From: Beta vulgaris subsp. vulgaris
Lineage: Eukaryota > Streptophyta > Magnoliopsida > Caryophyllales > Amaranthaceae
Reading direction: 5' to 3'
Length of the DNA: 64,000 nt
Assembly: GCF_026745355.1 (NCBI RefSeq)
Contig: NC_079210.1
Coordinates: forward strand, 13,491,023-13,555,022
Of the stretch, positions 24,363-35,321 are shown piece after piece; within the stretch, counting starts at the first letter, position 1, and every line of letters begins with the position of its first letter. The notes beneath the pieces are model-generated. The model had not been told where the DNA came from. It searched no databases and was given only the letters and a program-made list of their open reading frames with translations. The translations under genes and the position numbers were made by a program.

Positions 24363-27300
24363 TTCTCCTCAGGTTCGAAAAGGTCTTCTTGTAACTCGAA
24401 TCATCTGCAAGATATGGAGCTAAATCACCAACATTGAATGTAGCTGAGATGTTTCCCATTTCATCTGGCAATTCTATCTTGTATGCATTGTTGTTGATCT
24501 TTCTCTAGCACTTTGAAGGACCATCACTTCGTGGCATTAGCTTGTTCTTCCTCCTTGTAGGAAATCTTCCTTCCTTAGATGTAACCACACTAGATCACCT
24601 GGCTTGTAAAGAACTTCTTTCCTGTGCTTGTTTGCTCGAACCTTGTATGCTTCATTCACCTTCTCTATTCTGGTTCGAATTTGCTGATGAAGTTGCTTCA
24701 TCTCCTTTGCTTTCACTTCAGCTTCTTTGCTACTATGTGCTTCAATAGGAAATGGAAGTAAATCAATAGGACTTAAAGGATTAATCCCATAATTTACCTC
24801 AAATGGTGAGTGTTTAGTAGCATAAGTTGGTGATCTATTGTAAGCAAACTCAGCATGAGCTAGCTTTAGATCCCAATCCCTTTGAGACTTGTTCACAAGT
24901 GTCCTTAGCAGCATAGTTAATGTCCTGTTGGTCACCTCAGTCTGGCCATCAGTTTGAGGATGAGCAGTAGTACTAAACAGCAACTTAGTACCTAAAAGCT
25001 TCCACAAGTTCTTCCAGAAATAGCTAAGAAACTTTACATCTTTATCAGAAACAATAGACTTAGGAACTCCATGAAGTCTAATTATTTCTTTAAAGAACAA
25101 ATCAGCAACATGAATAGCATCATCAGTTTTATTACAAGGAATGAAATGAGCCATTTTAGAGAATCTATCTACACCACCATGATTGCATCTTTTGCCTTTG
25201 AGTTCTAGGTAGAGCAACAATGAAATCCATGCTCACATCTTCCCATGGTTGAACTGGAACAGGTAGAGGCGTGTAAAGCCCTTGATGAAAAGAGCTTTTA
25301 GCCTTCTGACATATAGAACATCGAGCTAGAATAGCATGAACATCTCCTGCAAGTTTCGGCCAGTAGAAGTGTTCCTGCAATACATCAACAGTTTTGTTAA
25401 TGCCAAAGTGTCCTGCTAGTCCTCCTCCATGAACCTCCTTGATTAGCAAATCCCTTAATGAGCATTTAGGGATACAAAGCTTGTTGTTTCGAAAAAGAAA
25501 GCCATCTTGCAATGAATAAGCTCCATGAGATCCTTCTTTGCATGCTTCTAACAATAAAGAGAAATCTGGATCATCATAATACAAGTCTTTAAGATGCTAA
25601 AGCCAAGTACACGAGCCTCCATAAGAGAAAGCATAGAATGCCTCCTTGATAAAGCATCTGCAACAATGTTAGAAACTCCAGTTTTATATTTTGAAACAAA
25701 ATCAAAGGACTGAAGGAATTCCACCCATTTTGCATGTCTTGGACTGAGTTATGTTGTCCATTTATGTACTTCAAAGCTGATGGTCTGAATGTAACACAAA
25801 TGAGCTGGTCTGAGATAATGAGTCCAATGAGTCAAGGCACGAACAATAGCATAGAACTCCTTATCATAAGTGCTGTAGTTGAGTCTATTGATTGAGCTTC
25901 TCACTGAAATAGGCTATGGGCGCCCTCCTTGTGTAAAACAGCTCCAATGCCCACGCCACTTGCATCACACTCCACTTCAAACACTTTCTTGAAATCAGGT
26001 AAGGCTAGAACAGGAGCCTTACTAAGCATGTTCTTCAATTGATCAAATGCTTCTTGTGCTGCAGGAGTCCAAATAAAGGACCCTTTCTTGATACACTCAG
26101 TCAATGGCGCCAATATGGTGCTAAAGTTCTTGATAAATCTCCTGTAAAAAGAAGCTAAACCATGGAAACTTCGAACCTCAGTGATAGATTTAGGAACTGG
26201 CCATGACTTGATTGCTTCCACCTTAGATTCATCCATAGAAATGCCATTAGATGACACTATGAATCCAAGAAATGTCACACTTGAAGTAAAGAACTCACAC
26301 TTCTCCATCTTTGCATACAGCTTCTTTTCCCTTAGTTTAAGGAAAACCTTCTTGAGATGCATTAGATGTTCCTGTTCACTTTGACTATACAAGAATATCA
26401 TCAAAATAAACAACAACAAAGATACCAATGAAGGGCTGAGTACCTCATGCATAAGTCTCATGAAAGTACTAGGAGCATTTGTCAAACCAAATGGCATCAC
26501 ACGCCACTCATACAAACCACTCTTAGTTTTAAAAGCTGTTTTCCATTCATCACCCTCTTTGATTCTAATCTGATGATAACCACTTCTTAAATCAATCTTC
26601 GAAAATATAGTGGAACCATGTAACTCATCAAGCAAATCATCAAGCCTAGGTATTGGATACCTATACTTCACTGTTATATTGTTTAGCACGACAATCCACA
26701 CACATCCTCATAGAACCATCCTTCTTAGGAACCAAAATGACAGGCACAGCACATGGACTAAGACTTTCTTGCACAAATCCTTTAGCTAACAACTCACTAA
26801 CTTGTTTTTGTAACTCCTTAGCTTCTTCAGGATTACATCTATAAGCTGGTTTATTAGGTAAAGGGGCGCCAGGTATCAAATCAATTTGGTGTTCAATTCC
26901 TCTACTAGGGGGTAAACCACATGGAAGATCAATAGGAAAAACATCTCCAAACTCCTTCACTAAAGGTTTCACCATTTCGTGCACTTCATTAAGTTTACAT
27001 CATTTTCATCCAATAACAACAACAAATACATAACCTTCCCCTTTTCTACAGCTTTATCAAGTTGAGGTTTAGAAAGGATTAAGGTTTTTTTGTTTTGTGT
27101 TTTAGGTGAGGTTGTTTTGGTTTAATGGTTCGGCCATGGATAGGACTAAGTACAATTTTCTTCTTTATGCATGAAAGTGTAAGTATTAGTCCTACCATTA
27201 TGCAAGGTTTCTTTATCAGATTGCCAAGGTCTACCTAAGAGTACATGACATGCATCCATAGGTAATACATCACATAAACCTTCATTCTTATAAGAATCAC

Positions 27301-27690
27301 CAAAAGAAAAGCTAATTAAAGCTTGTTTTGTTACCTCCACACAATTGCCATCATTAAGCCAATGAAGCTTATATGGTTTTGGATGTGAGAAAGTAGCATG
27401 ATTGAGCTTGTCCACCATAGAAGATGAAGCACATTGGTGCAGCTTCCTCCATCAATGATCATCGAACATATCTTCCCTCCAATCAAGCATTTGTTTGAAA
27501 GATTTGATCCCTTTGAGAAGGAACCAATTCAGCTTCTTTGGCATGAAGAACTCTTCTTAAAACAAGGCTTAAATGATCACCTTGAGTCACCTCTCCAACC
27601 TCCAAAGCTCTCACTTTCGGCCTCCTCTTCAGCTCCTCTTCTTGTCTCCTTCTGTTCAAGTGATTCTTCAATGTTTTTAATGTCAATTAA
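24227..27690 (-). pseudogene. pol: Nested chromovirus pol, frameshifted, running into the 3' LTR
   Basis: On the minus strand, protease C-part lies at 27418-27146 (CDVLPMDACHVLLGRPWQ). RT spans 26984-25901: [11 protein letters not shown] and [13 protein letters not shown] are intact, but the YFDD-type active site (26383-26430) is in another frame than its flanks. RNase H remains lie at 25900-25590. Integrase spans 25584-24537: HGGGLAGHFGINKT and CSICQK zinc residues, SMDFIVALP, SIVSDKDVKF and HPQTDGQTEVTNR for the acidic triad. The C-terminal frame (YKIELPDEMG, then EDLFEPEENDAGASS) crosses the LTR boundary and stops at 24227, 45 codons inside the LTR. Confidence 0.88.
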
Positions 27691-28654
27691 AGTCATTACT
27701 CTTTTTAGGACATTGAGCTTGATAATGACCATAACCATGACACTTAAAGCACTTTACATCAGATTTTTTTGAGGTTTCATCCTACTTTCTTCCCTTTATC
27801 AACACTTTCAACCGCACCTTAGGGTGTAAGGAGATGTGTATGGTGTTTTAACATTAGAAACTCCCTTAGAATAGGTAGTTCCCTTCACAAAAGGTTTCTT
27901 CTTCTTCTCCTTAATGTGTTTTTCAACTTTAAGAGCTAACTTAAAGAGTTCATCTAAGGTAGAATAAGGATGTAACTCCACCTTCCTCCTAATGTCTTTT
28001 TCTAAGCCTCCTAGAAATCTAGACATTGTTTGCTCCTCTTCTCTTGTACATCAATTCATTAACAACTTTTCAAACTCATGGATGTAATGTTCTACCCCTT
28101 TATGGTCTTGAGAATTTCGGCCAATTGTTATACAAATCAAGGGTGTAAGTAGATGGTAAAAACTTCTCCCTCATTTTCTTTTTTAGCTTACTCCAACTCT
28201 TATTTTAGGCTTTTGTTTTCTATTCTAGCTAAAACACATTCTCCCACCAAAGGGATGCATACCCCTTTAGCTTAGCTACAGCAACTTGAAAGTTTACATC
28301 ATCATACTCCTTAAGTTCAAAGATTCGATCACACCTTGAAACCCACTCCAAGTAAACATCTGGATTAAGGTTTCCATCAAACTCAGGAACTTCTAACTTA
28401 ATGTCTCTAAAATCATCTTCTTTTTGTGGCTTTCTCCTAGTCCTTGAAGACTCAGAGAACCTCCTCACTACTATCATAAGCTACACCTTCATCCTCCACA
28501 TTTTCTCTCCTTAAAGGTCCTCTATACCCTTCTCTTACAACAGTCATCAAATTAGCCATTTGTTCACTTAAAGTGGCTATTTGATTCTCCACTCCACCAA
28601 CCTTGCTTCACTCAATTCATACTCTTTAAACTGATTTTCTTCACCTCCACTCAT
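27690..28654 (-). pseudogene. gag: Nested chromovirus gag
   Basis: Starts at ATG 28654 (MSGGEENQFKEYEL) and is frameshifted soon after. Capsid text KLEVPEFDGNLNPDVYLEWV (28400-28340) and KLKGYASLWWENVF match chromoviral gag. A second segment (28026-27808: SRFLGGLEKDIRRKVELHPY) follows after a frame break. The zinc knuckle CFKCHGYGHYQAQC sits at about 27750-27705. Gag and pol were probably one polyprotein. Confidence 0.85.
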
Positions 28655-28811
28655 GATTGATTCAACCTCAATGAAAGTTAGGCTAGAAAGAAGAAAAGAA
28701 GTGTGTTTGGCTTAGAATTAGGTTCGGTTTTGGGGGGGATTGTGTTTGGGTTTTGTTTGTGTGTTTAATGTGTTTAAGGGATGAATTAGAATGCTCTTAA
28801 TCAACCTACAG

Positions 28812-28822
28812 CTCTGATACCA
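28812..28822 (-). other. Primer binding site of nested chromovirus (tRNA-iMet type)
   Basis: On the minus strand TGGTATCAGAG lies two bases after the 5' LTR (28825-29874). It fixes the element's orientation. Confidence 0.9.
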
Positions 28823-28824
28823 AA

Positions 28825-29874
28825 TGATACATATTGATTAAGATAACAAGAGCATTCAAAGTAAAACAAGAACAAAGAAAGAGAACATAAGATGTTTGTT
28901 ACAAACCGGTTCAATTAGATTGAACAACCACCACTTTCACAACCCAAATACCACCAATCTAAGATCAAGTTATAACAATAAGCTTCTAACTTGCATCACT
29001 TTGAGTTTCAATACCAATTCAACGATTAAGTGAAAGAATTAAGCAAAGATTTGATAATGGTCAAACTGACCGAAAAGCAATAAGCACACAGCTTAATGTT
29101 TTGAGATAACTCTCAATTTTATTCAAATGACTTAATTCCAAAAGATACAAAGCTAACATATTTGTTTACATTGTGTCCAAATTTCGGCTGATTTGGACTT
29201 CCTAGCTATGCCAACTAAGCTAATAAAAAATGAAACAAAATTACAACTTCCAGCACACTTCCTACAAACTAGCTTAGATTCTATTGGAAGTACAAAACAG
29301 AAAACTACCAATGGATACTAAAGTAAACATATTAAACTATTACTCCTCAAAAGCTTGTCCAATTTGCAGTAGAATATATGTTGCCCAAAAGCTTCAAAGG
29401 GAAGCTAGGAGAGACGCAGTGGGCAGAGCATACCTTGCCTTGAAGTCTTCCTCTTCATTGGATATGGCTCTTTTGCCCATGTGACTTCATATGGCCTTCT
29501 ACTCTCCCAAGGCTTCAATTCAGTGAGGTGGCACCAAAAGCAGCAAAAACTCTTCCTAAACTAGCTTAAAACGGATTACATGAGCTTAACTAGCTTATCT
29601 TAAAGCATGATTAACTAACTTAAGCATGTACTTAGGCTACTAATCACTTACTAAACTTGATTACCAATACATAATGATGTTTAAGGTGTCATTAAGTATT
29701 ACTAATCTTGCTTAAGTAGAGATTAACATAGGATTAGCCTAATCAAGTTGCTTAAGTAAGGTTTTAGAATAAATTGAGCTAGTTAGGCTTAGAAATTGAA
29801 CCTCCTTCACCATGTTCTCCTTATGATCATGTAGAAGAAGACCTTGGTTGCTTAAGCTAGATGCTCCTGCATCA
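28825..29874 (-). repeat. 5' LTR of nested chromovirus
   Basis: 1050 bp, paired with 23269-24362 with small indels. Followed on the right by the target duplication CGAGC. Confidence 0.9.
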
Positions 29875-31915
29875 CGAGCAGCAGAGTGCAAGGGCCGTCG
29901 TTCGAGGGTGGTGCGAGTATCGAGGGTTGTTGTGTGCGAGTGTTGTGTGTGGTGTTCGTTCGGGTGATTTGTGCGTCGTCATGTGCGAACGTGTGTGGTG
30001 TGTTCGAGGGTGCGAGCGAGCAAAGTCACGCGTTGTGCAACGAACGTTCGAGGGTTGGTGCGAGCGATCCGTGCGACGAGGCTTGGGGGTGCGAAGTCGC
30101 GCCTACGAACCAAGGAGGGTCTCGAGTGTGGTGCGAGAAGGCGAGGGAGAGACCTCGAGTGTGGCGTGCGAAGCAGCAGCACAACCGTGTGTGGCTGTGT
30201 GGCGAGCGAGGGATGCCAGAACCTCATTACCGTAGTTTGACGCCGGCGAGTCTAGCGGTATAAAAACCTAATATGTATAGTATATATTATATTAGTTTTA
30301 ATATATATTATTCTGTTTTTATATTAATTTAAGTTGTAAGTTAATTAATTTTTAATTTGAGTAAATTAGTAATTAATTAATTTGTATAATTAGTTTAAGT
30401 TATTAATCTTATTTAAGTTGTAAATCTGATTTAAGGTGTTGTAATTAAGTAAGGTGTGTAGTAAAGATAGTAGTTTATTGATATTTTTTTGATGGAAGTT
30501 ATAATGACCTTGCTATTCGAACTTGATTTTAGGAGTATTGGACGTAAGACTTGAATGGACTTATTGGATAATTAAACTAACTAAACTCAGTTTTGCTCAC
30601 TAACATTGACTCTTAAAAGACACTAAACTCAATAGAATAGAAAAGAAAAGGAGGTTAATAAACAATGAATTTAGCTATCGTTTATACTTCGAATTACTAA
30701 GTCGTTATAGTTAGTCACGTTTTAGTTGATAAGATTATCAAGGACGTAGCACTGAAGTACTTACTTAATCGTTTATATCCCAATTTCATAAGCAGAACGT
30801 TTGGTTAAGACAGCGAAAATTCTACGTTACAAGGTACGTACACGTACCAGTTTAGTATCATGATTAGGTTGTCATTTATGCTATCGCAACCTAGAATCAT
30901 GATAGGGAACGATTTTGATTGTTGAGATTGTTTGGTAATATGTTTATGATTGGAAACCGATATGTGGCATTGAAATGTGTAATCCTATCGTATTATAAAC
31001 ATGAGCATTAGATTTGTATTATTTGATCCATGGTGTAAAAATAGTGTTACAAGAGAAAAGATTTGAGTACTGCATCTAAGAGAACTTGTTAAACGATTCT
31101 ATGTTATTGTGATATGAATGGACGGTATTAAGAATGAACTATGGCAATAAACTTGTAGTTGGACTCCTTACAAGTGATGAATAATGGGGGCAGTGTGGGA
31201 CTTGTTCTACACTCCTACGCAGGCCTACTGTGACGACAGTAGTGTCCTTATAAAATTTGATAACTCAAGTAGGCGGAAGGTTCCGTACGATCTTGGGGGT
31301 ATGCATACTAAGGTGATGGGTGTGAGACGGAACGAAACTGTAATTGCATTTTATCTAATAGACCAAGTTGTCTATTAAGGATTAAGTAGCCCGTATAATT
31401 CTAGTAAGATGACGGTGCCCGTTCGCTGCCAACTAAATAAAAAGTAAAGGATGTAATGTTATTGTAGTATCATATCTAGGAATGATCATTATTGCTTTGT
31501 TTATGTTTGTATGCATTCAATGGTTTATTATGTACTCAGCATAGCTGATTGTGTGTTATTGTGTTTTGTTGACCTGCGAGAACCATTGATGCTACAATGG
31601 GGAGCAGACTAGGTGCACTGGTGCTGCTGCATGATATTGAGCATTCGGGGGTAATCCTTAGTCTTGGACTTTAAAGCTTTTGAATTAAGTATTACAAGAA
31701 TATTAGGATTTACTTAATTAGTTGTGTTTTGAAAAAAAGGGGTCGTTGATGATTCCCGAATTGTAGGTACATTTTTATTTCCGCTGCATTTCAGTTTTCG
31801 AGACAACGTTTTGAGTTAATATTCCTTTTAAGCGTTGCATTTCATTGCGGCGGTAACAGTCCCAAAGTCGATGCGACGTAGTTGTAGACATGTATGGATT
31901 TCGGAGGGTGTTACA

Positions 31916-32860
31916 GTTCCAGCGAAAAATAGAGGAGAGAGAGAGAGAGCGGGTGTGCATTTTTCCGATGAGGGTGCTACTGTGAGTAGAGGCTGCGAGC
32001 GAGGGGGACGGGGGTCTACGCGTAACGCCCCAACCACTAATTCATTATTTAAGACAACCTAATTAGCAGCGGAATACCTATTCGATCGAGGCATTACCGT
32101 CGCACCTTCGGTTAAGAAGGTGCAAGGCTACAATCTTATAACATATTAAAGCATACAACGTTAATGTTACATGGTATAACAGTGATAAGTTATGTTAAAT
32201 TATATGATCTTACATTCTATATAAGTTAACCTTACAAGTTACTATTACTAGATAATTTAATAAGGTGGTAATCCTTGCCACTACGCAAGGAGGTAGTGAA
32301 AGGAGTGTGTAAGAGAGATAAGGAAAACAGTTTTCCCTTCATTTTGAAGGGGAAATGGTTTTCCATCATTGGGAGTATAATTTTACTCCAAGGAAAAATG
32401 GTTTTACACTCCTTTGCCAACCAAACAATGTAAAACTGAAAATAGAAGATAACAGTTTTCTAGAAAAACGTTTTACGCCCTACCAAACGGAGCCTAAATG
32501 GGAGTTTAGGGGTAATGACTGACATAATTTAACGTCGTTAGTCATTAAGGGTAAGTGAATGTATTTTTTGAAAAGTGAAGGGTATATGATGAATTTCAAA
32601 ATTCGAAAGGATATATGATGCAAAAAAAAAAAAATTGTCAGGGGTATATGGTGAAAAAACCGTAAGAAAAAATATAGTCATGTGATATTGTGACATTCAT
32701 CTCAATGTATAATTTTATATCAACTTTTTGTAATTTTTTCTTATTGATAATCAGAGATATAAAGATTTAAAGTAGTGGATTGAGATGTATGTCCAAGAAA
32801 ATCGGGTCAATTGAAAAAGTAGAGTAACCAATTTTTATCGTATCAAAAAAAAAAAGGAAA
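31916..32860. other. Spacer between T1 and MULE A with element fragments
   Basis: No gene. A fragment starting at 32021 (CGTAACGCCCC, then GCAGCGGAAT) looks like the reversed 3' end of a long-LTR gypsy element, up to about 32230. At 32579-32662 there is a MULE-type terminal fragment (GGGTATATGATGAAT ... GGGGTATATGGTGAAAAAACCG). CTACCAAACGGAGCCTAA near 32488 resembles the end of a Tourist/PIF-type MITE, without a partner. Confidence 0.45.
32579..32662 (+). repeat. Fragment of a MULE B-type terminal repeat
   Basis: Shares the GGTATATG(G/A)TGAA word series and the end GGTGAAAAAACCG with the right end of MULE B (52790-52891). Its partner end is not visible. Confidence 0.5.
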
Positions 32861-33000
32861 AATGGATGAGAATACCCCCAACTTTGGGCGGTCCGCTTTT
32901 AATACCCCTAACTATGGGCGGTCCGCTTTTAATACCCCCAACTATGGGTTATTTTTAAATACCCCAACTATTGGGGTGGTACGCCAAAATACCCCCCTTT
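32861..33000 (+). repeat. Left terminal inverted repeat of MULE A
   Basis: Contains a local duplication of GGGCGGTCCGCTTTTAATACC (about 29 bp apart) that is single-copy in the right end. The inner part ends with ACGCCAAAATACCCC. Confidence 0.75.
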
Positions 33001-33360
33001 CACTTATGACCTGCTGTTTCGGTAAAAAGAACAATTTTCGCTCCATTTGCTTCACCCTCCCCATGAATGCGTAATTTTCGAAACCCAGTGTTCATCAACA
33101 ACAGTTACTGTAAATTTTCATCTTCTCAACCAAGTTTGGAGATTTATCATCAAGACACAAGTTTTCATCTTTGGGGGAAATATATGCCATCTAAGTCTGC
33201 GTGAGAGGTAAATTTTCATCTTTGTTCTTGAATTTTGGGTTTTTTTCCGTTTTAATTTGTTAAATTTAGGGTATGTTGGTTTGTATTTGGTGTAAATTGG
33301 TGATTCTGCTTGTGTTGTTGTTGTTTATTGGACTTTTGTTGATAATATATCCTTGCATTA

Positions 33361-34728
33361 TGTTATTTCCCTAGGAACACTACAAGAGGGGGGGTGAATT
33401 GTATGTGTAGAAATAAACGTAACTTTTTTGCGGAAATTTAAACTTAAACAAATAAACAAGCTAGAGGAACAAAAAGGGATTTTTACGAGGAAAAACTTCT
33501 TGGGCCTAACAAGAAGAAACAACCTCGATCACTAGGGATTTTAAGCTCAACTCTTTCACTAATTAGGCCAAACAACTTTGTTACAACCTAATTCTATTCT
33601 CGAGCCACACCTTAAGTTCCTAAACTCAAGTTCATGAGCCACTGTTCCCTTAACAGTAGTTCCTCTCAACTTCACTCGAAGTTTTCTCACTCTTACTAGC
33701 TTTACTCAAAGCTTTTCTCTTACAGAACTTCACTCAAAGTCCCTTACCCCAAAAACCAAAATACAATGGATCGAAATAAGCTTAGTGGAATTAGAGTAAG
33801 AAAGCAAAGAACAAATGGCTATTATGAGAGAATGAAGGCACTGACACTTAATTCGTTAAATTCACTTAATTACTTAGTCAAACACACTTTGGAACTTATT
33901 TAAACTTCAATATTTATAGTGACAGACACATAGAACGTGGGAGTTAAAATCGAGTTCATGTTAAATCCATTATCCCATGATGTTTCTTCCCTTAAGGAAC
34001 ATGTTCCTTATCATGTCCCATGATCCCATGATCTCTTTTTGGACGTGGATATGTTTTAGCCACTGCTCCTAAAGATTAGGAGTTTCTTGAGCTTTATCCG
34101 AAAATCAGTTAACTTTAAAACAGATTTAATATTAAAACTGAATTTTAATCTTTAAGAAAATATTATCTTTTAAATAAAATCTTCTTAAAAACCGGATAAA
34201 TATTTTCTTATCTTTTTCGAAAAACAAAATCTTTTCCTTAAAAGATTTTCTATTAAAACTGATTTTCACTTAGGTAAAACTGGTTTCCTATTATTTAGGC
34301 ATGACTTACTCAACTTCATAATTGTACCGTTATACTACTTCACGCCTAAGTCTAGTTGCTTTTATATATCAAGTTCCTTTAACAGATTCGTTTAGTGCCA
34401 TTTAGTTTGTTCCTTAGAAAGGAACAAACTCTCATTCTCAAATAAGACTATCAATGTTCCTTACCATCCTTACTTTGTTCCTTTTACAATGGAACTAAGA
34501 AATAAAATGCCTTGCTTTTATTCTTCTTGATACAATGCTGCTCCAGTATCAACTTCTAGAAACATCTTTACTTAGTCTTTGAAATCCTCTCTTGACTTCT
34601 TCCTTGACTTCGTATTCTCCTAGTTCCTTTCACTGATACCTTAAAAATCATACACTTAAATAACTCATTAGTTCACTACTTAGTTTGCATCTTTGTTTCT
34701 TTGTCATCATCAAAACTAGGGTTCAATA
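33361..34728 (-). repeat. 3' LTR of copia element
   Basis: 1368 bp, paired with 42648-43901 plus 47024-47128. Its inner end is GGTTCAATA, where the other copy has GGTTCAACA. Confidence 0.92.
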
Positions 34729-34742
34729 ATTTCCCCTTTTTT
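34729..34742 (-). other. Copia polypurine tract
   Basis: Minus strand AAAAAAGGGGAAAT abuts the 3' LTR. Confidence 0.85.
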
Positions 34743-35321
34743 GATGATGACAACAAAGGTACAAACTAAGGAAATAACAAATAATATAAGTGAATGAAGA
34801 CGATAAAACAACAAAGCAGAAAAAATAAAACAAAATTTTGATTTTTGATTTTTCATTACCTTAACTTATTTTTTGATTTTTCATTTACCTTAACCTAATT
34901 TTTGATTTTTCATTTACCTTAACTTATTTTTTATTTTTTTTTTATTTTTCATTTACCTGAACTTATTTTATTACCTGAACTTATTTTATTTACAATTTGT
35001 TCCTTAAATCTTTTTCCCCCTTTGTCATCCTCAAAAAGAAGAGACTCTGCATGAAGTTGTAAATTGGTTGTAAGACCTTAAGACCATAAGCAAACACCAA
35101 ACTTTTGGTTAAGTTAGAATTGCAAAGGATAAACTTGCTCAAACATCAATCACAAAATACTAGCCATTCCAAGGAAAAAATTATGCATAAATAATATCAA
35201 ACGCAGACAAAATAGCAAAAGTCATTGTTATATAGCACTTGTTCCAAAAAAAACAAAGAAAGAAAAAGAAAAGAAACTAAACAACAGTCTTGTTCCTTGT
35301 AAGAGAAACATGAACTAAGAA
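34743..35321. other. Non-coding 3' region of copia element
   Basis: Short tandem copies of a ~35-bp unit with TTTTTGATTTTTCATTTACCTTAACTT lie at about 34835-34985. No gene seen. Confidence 0.6.

Larger units (their letters stand above)
23269..29874 (-). mobile_element. Minus-strand chromovirus (CRM/Reina-like) nested in T1 3' LTR
   Basis: LTRs 23269-24362 and 28825-29874 share TGATACATATTG at one end and GCTCCTGCATCA at the other. A perfect 5-bp duplication CGAGC (23264-23268 and 29875-29879) flanks the element. The primer site and coding order show minus orientation. Protease and RT sequence (LLGRPWQSDKE; SLSPCAVPVILVPKKDG) fit the CRM/Reina side of chromoviruses, and the reading frame runs into the 3' LTR as known for CRM. 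Coding regions are frameshifted. Confidence 0.9.
1..31915 (+). mobile_element. T1: Ty3/gypsy chromovirus, Tekay/Del-like, 5' end outside window
   Basis: Two copies of one long LTR frame a gag-pol region in + orientation: a partial copy at 1-1504 and a full but interrupted copy at 22842-31915. An iMet-type primer site follows the first LTR and a polypurine tract precedes the second. Domain order is extra acidic ORF, gag with zinc knuckle, protease, RT, RNase H, integrase, then a chromodomain-like tail, which places it among plant chromoviruses; the >2.4-kb LTR fits Tekay/Del. It is interrupted at 6687-21737 (Tat-type element) and 23269-29874 (minus-strand chromovirus). Stops and frameshifts throughout make it non-autonomous now. 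The two LTR copies differ at several percent of sites by eye, so it is old. Confidence 0.85.
22842..31915 (+). repeat. 3' LTR of T1, split by a nested element
   Basis: The LTR consists of 22842-23268 plus 29880-31915, about 2.46 kb once the nested element 23269-29874 and one copy of its CGAGC duplication are removed. Begins TGTAATACTCCG, ends GGGTGTTACA. The proximal part has a CT-rich leader (23117-23240). The part at 29880-30240 is GC-rich with repeated GTGCGAG words and is open in three frames, which reflects composition rather than a gene. Bases 31916-31920 (GTTCC) would be the target duplication, but the other copy is outside the window. Confidence 0.88.

Noticed and set aside
29861..30263. 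Overlapping open frames on both strands
   Set aside because: GC-rich LTR sequence with repeated GTGCGAG words lacks stops in several frames; no domain, and it lies inside the T1 LTR.
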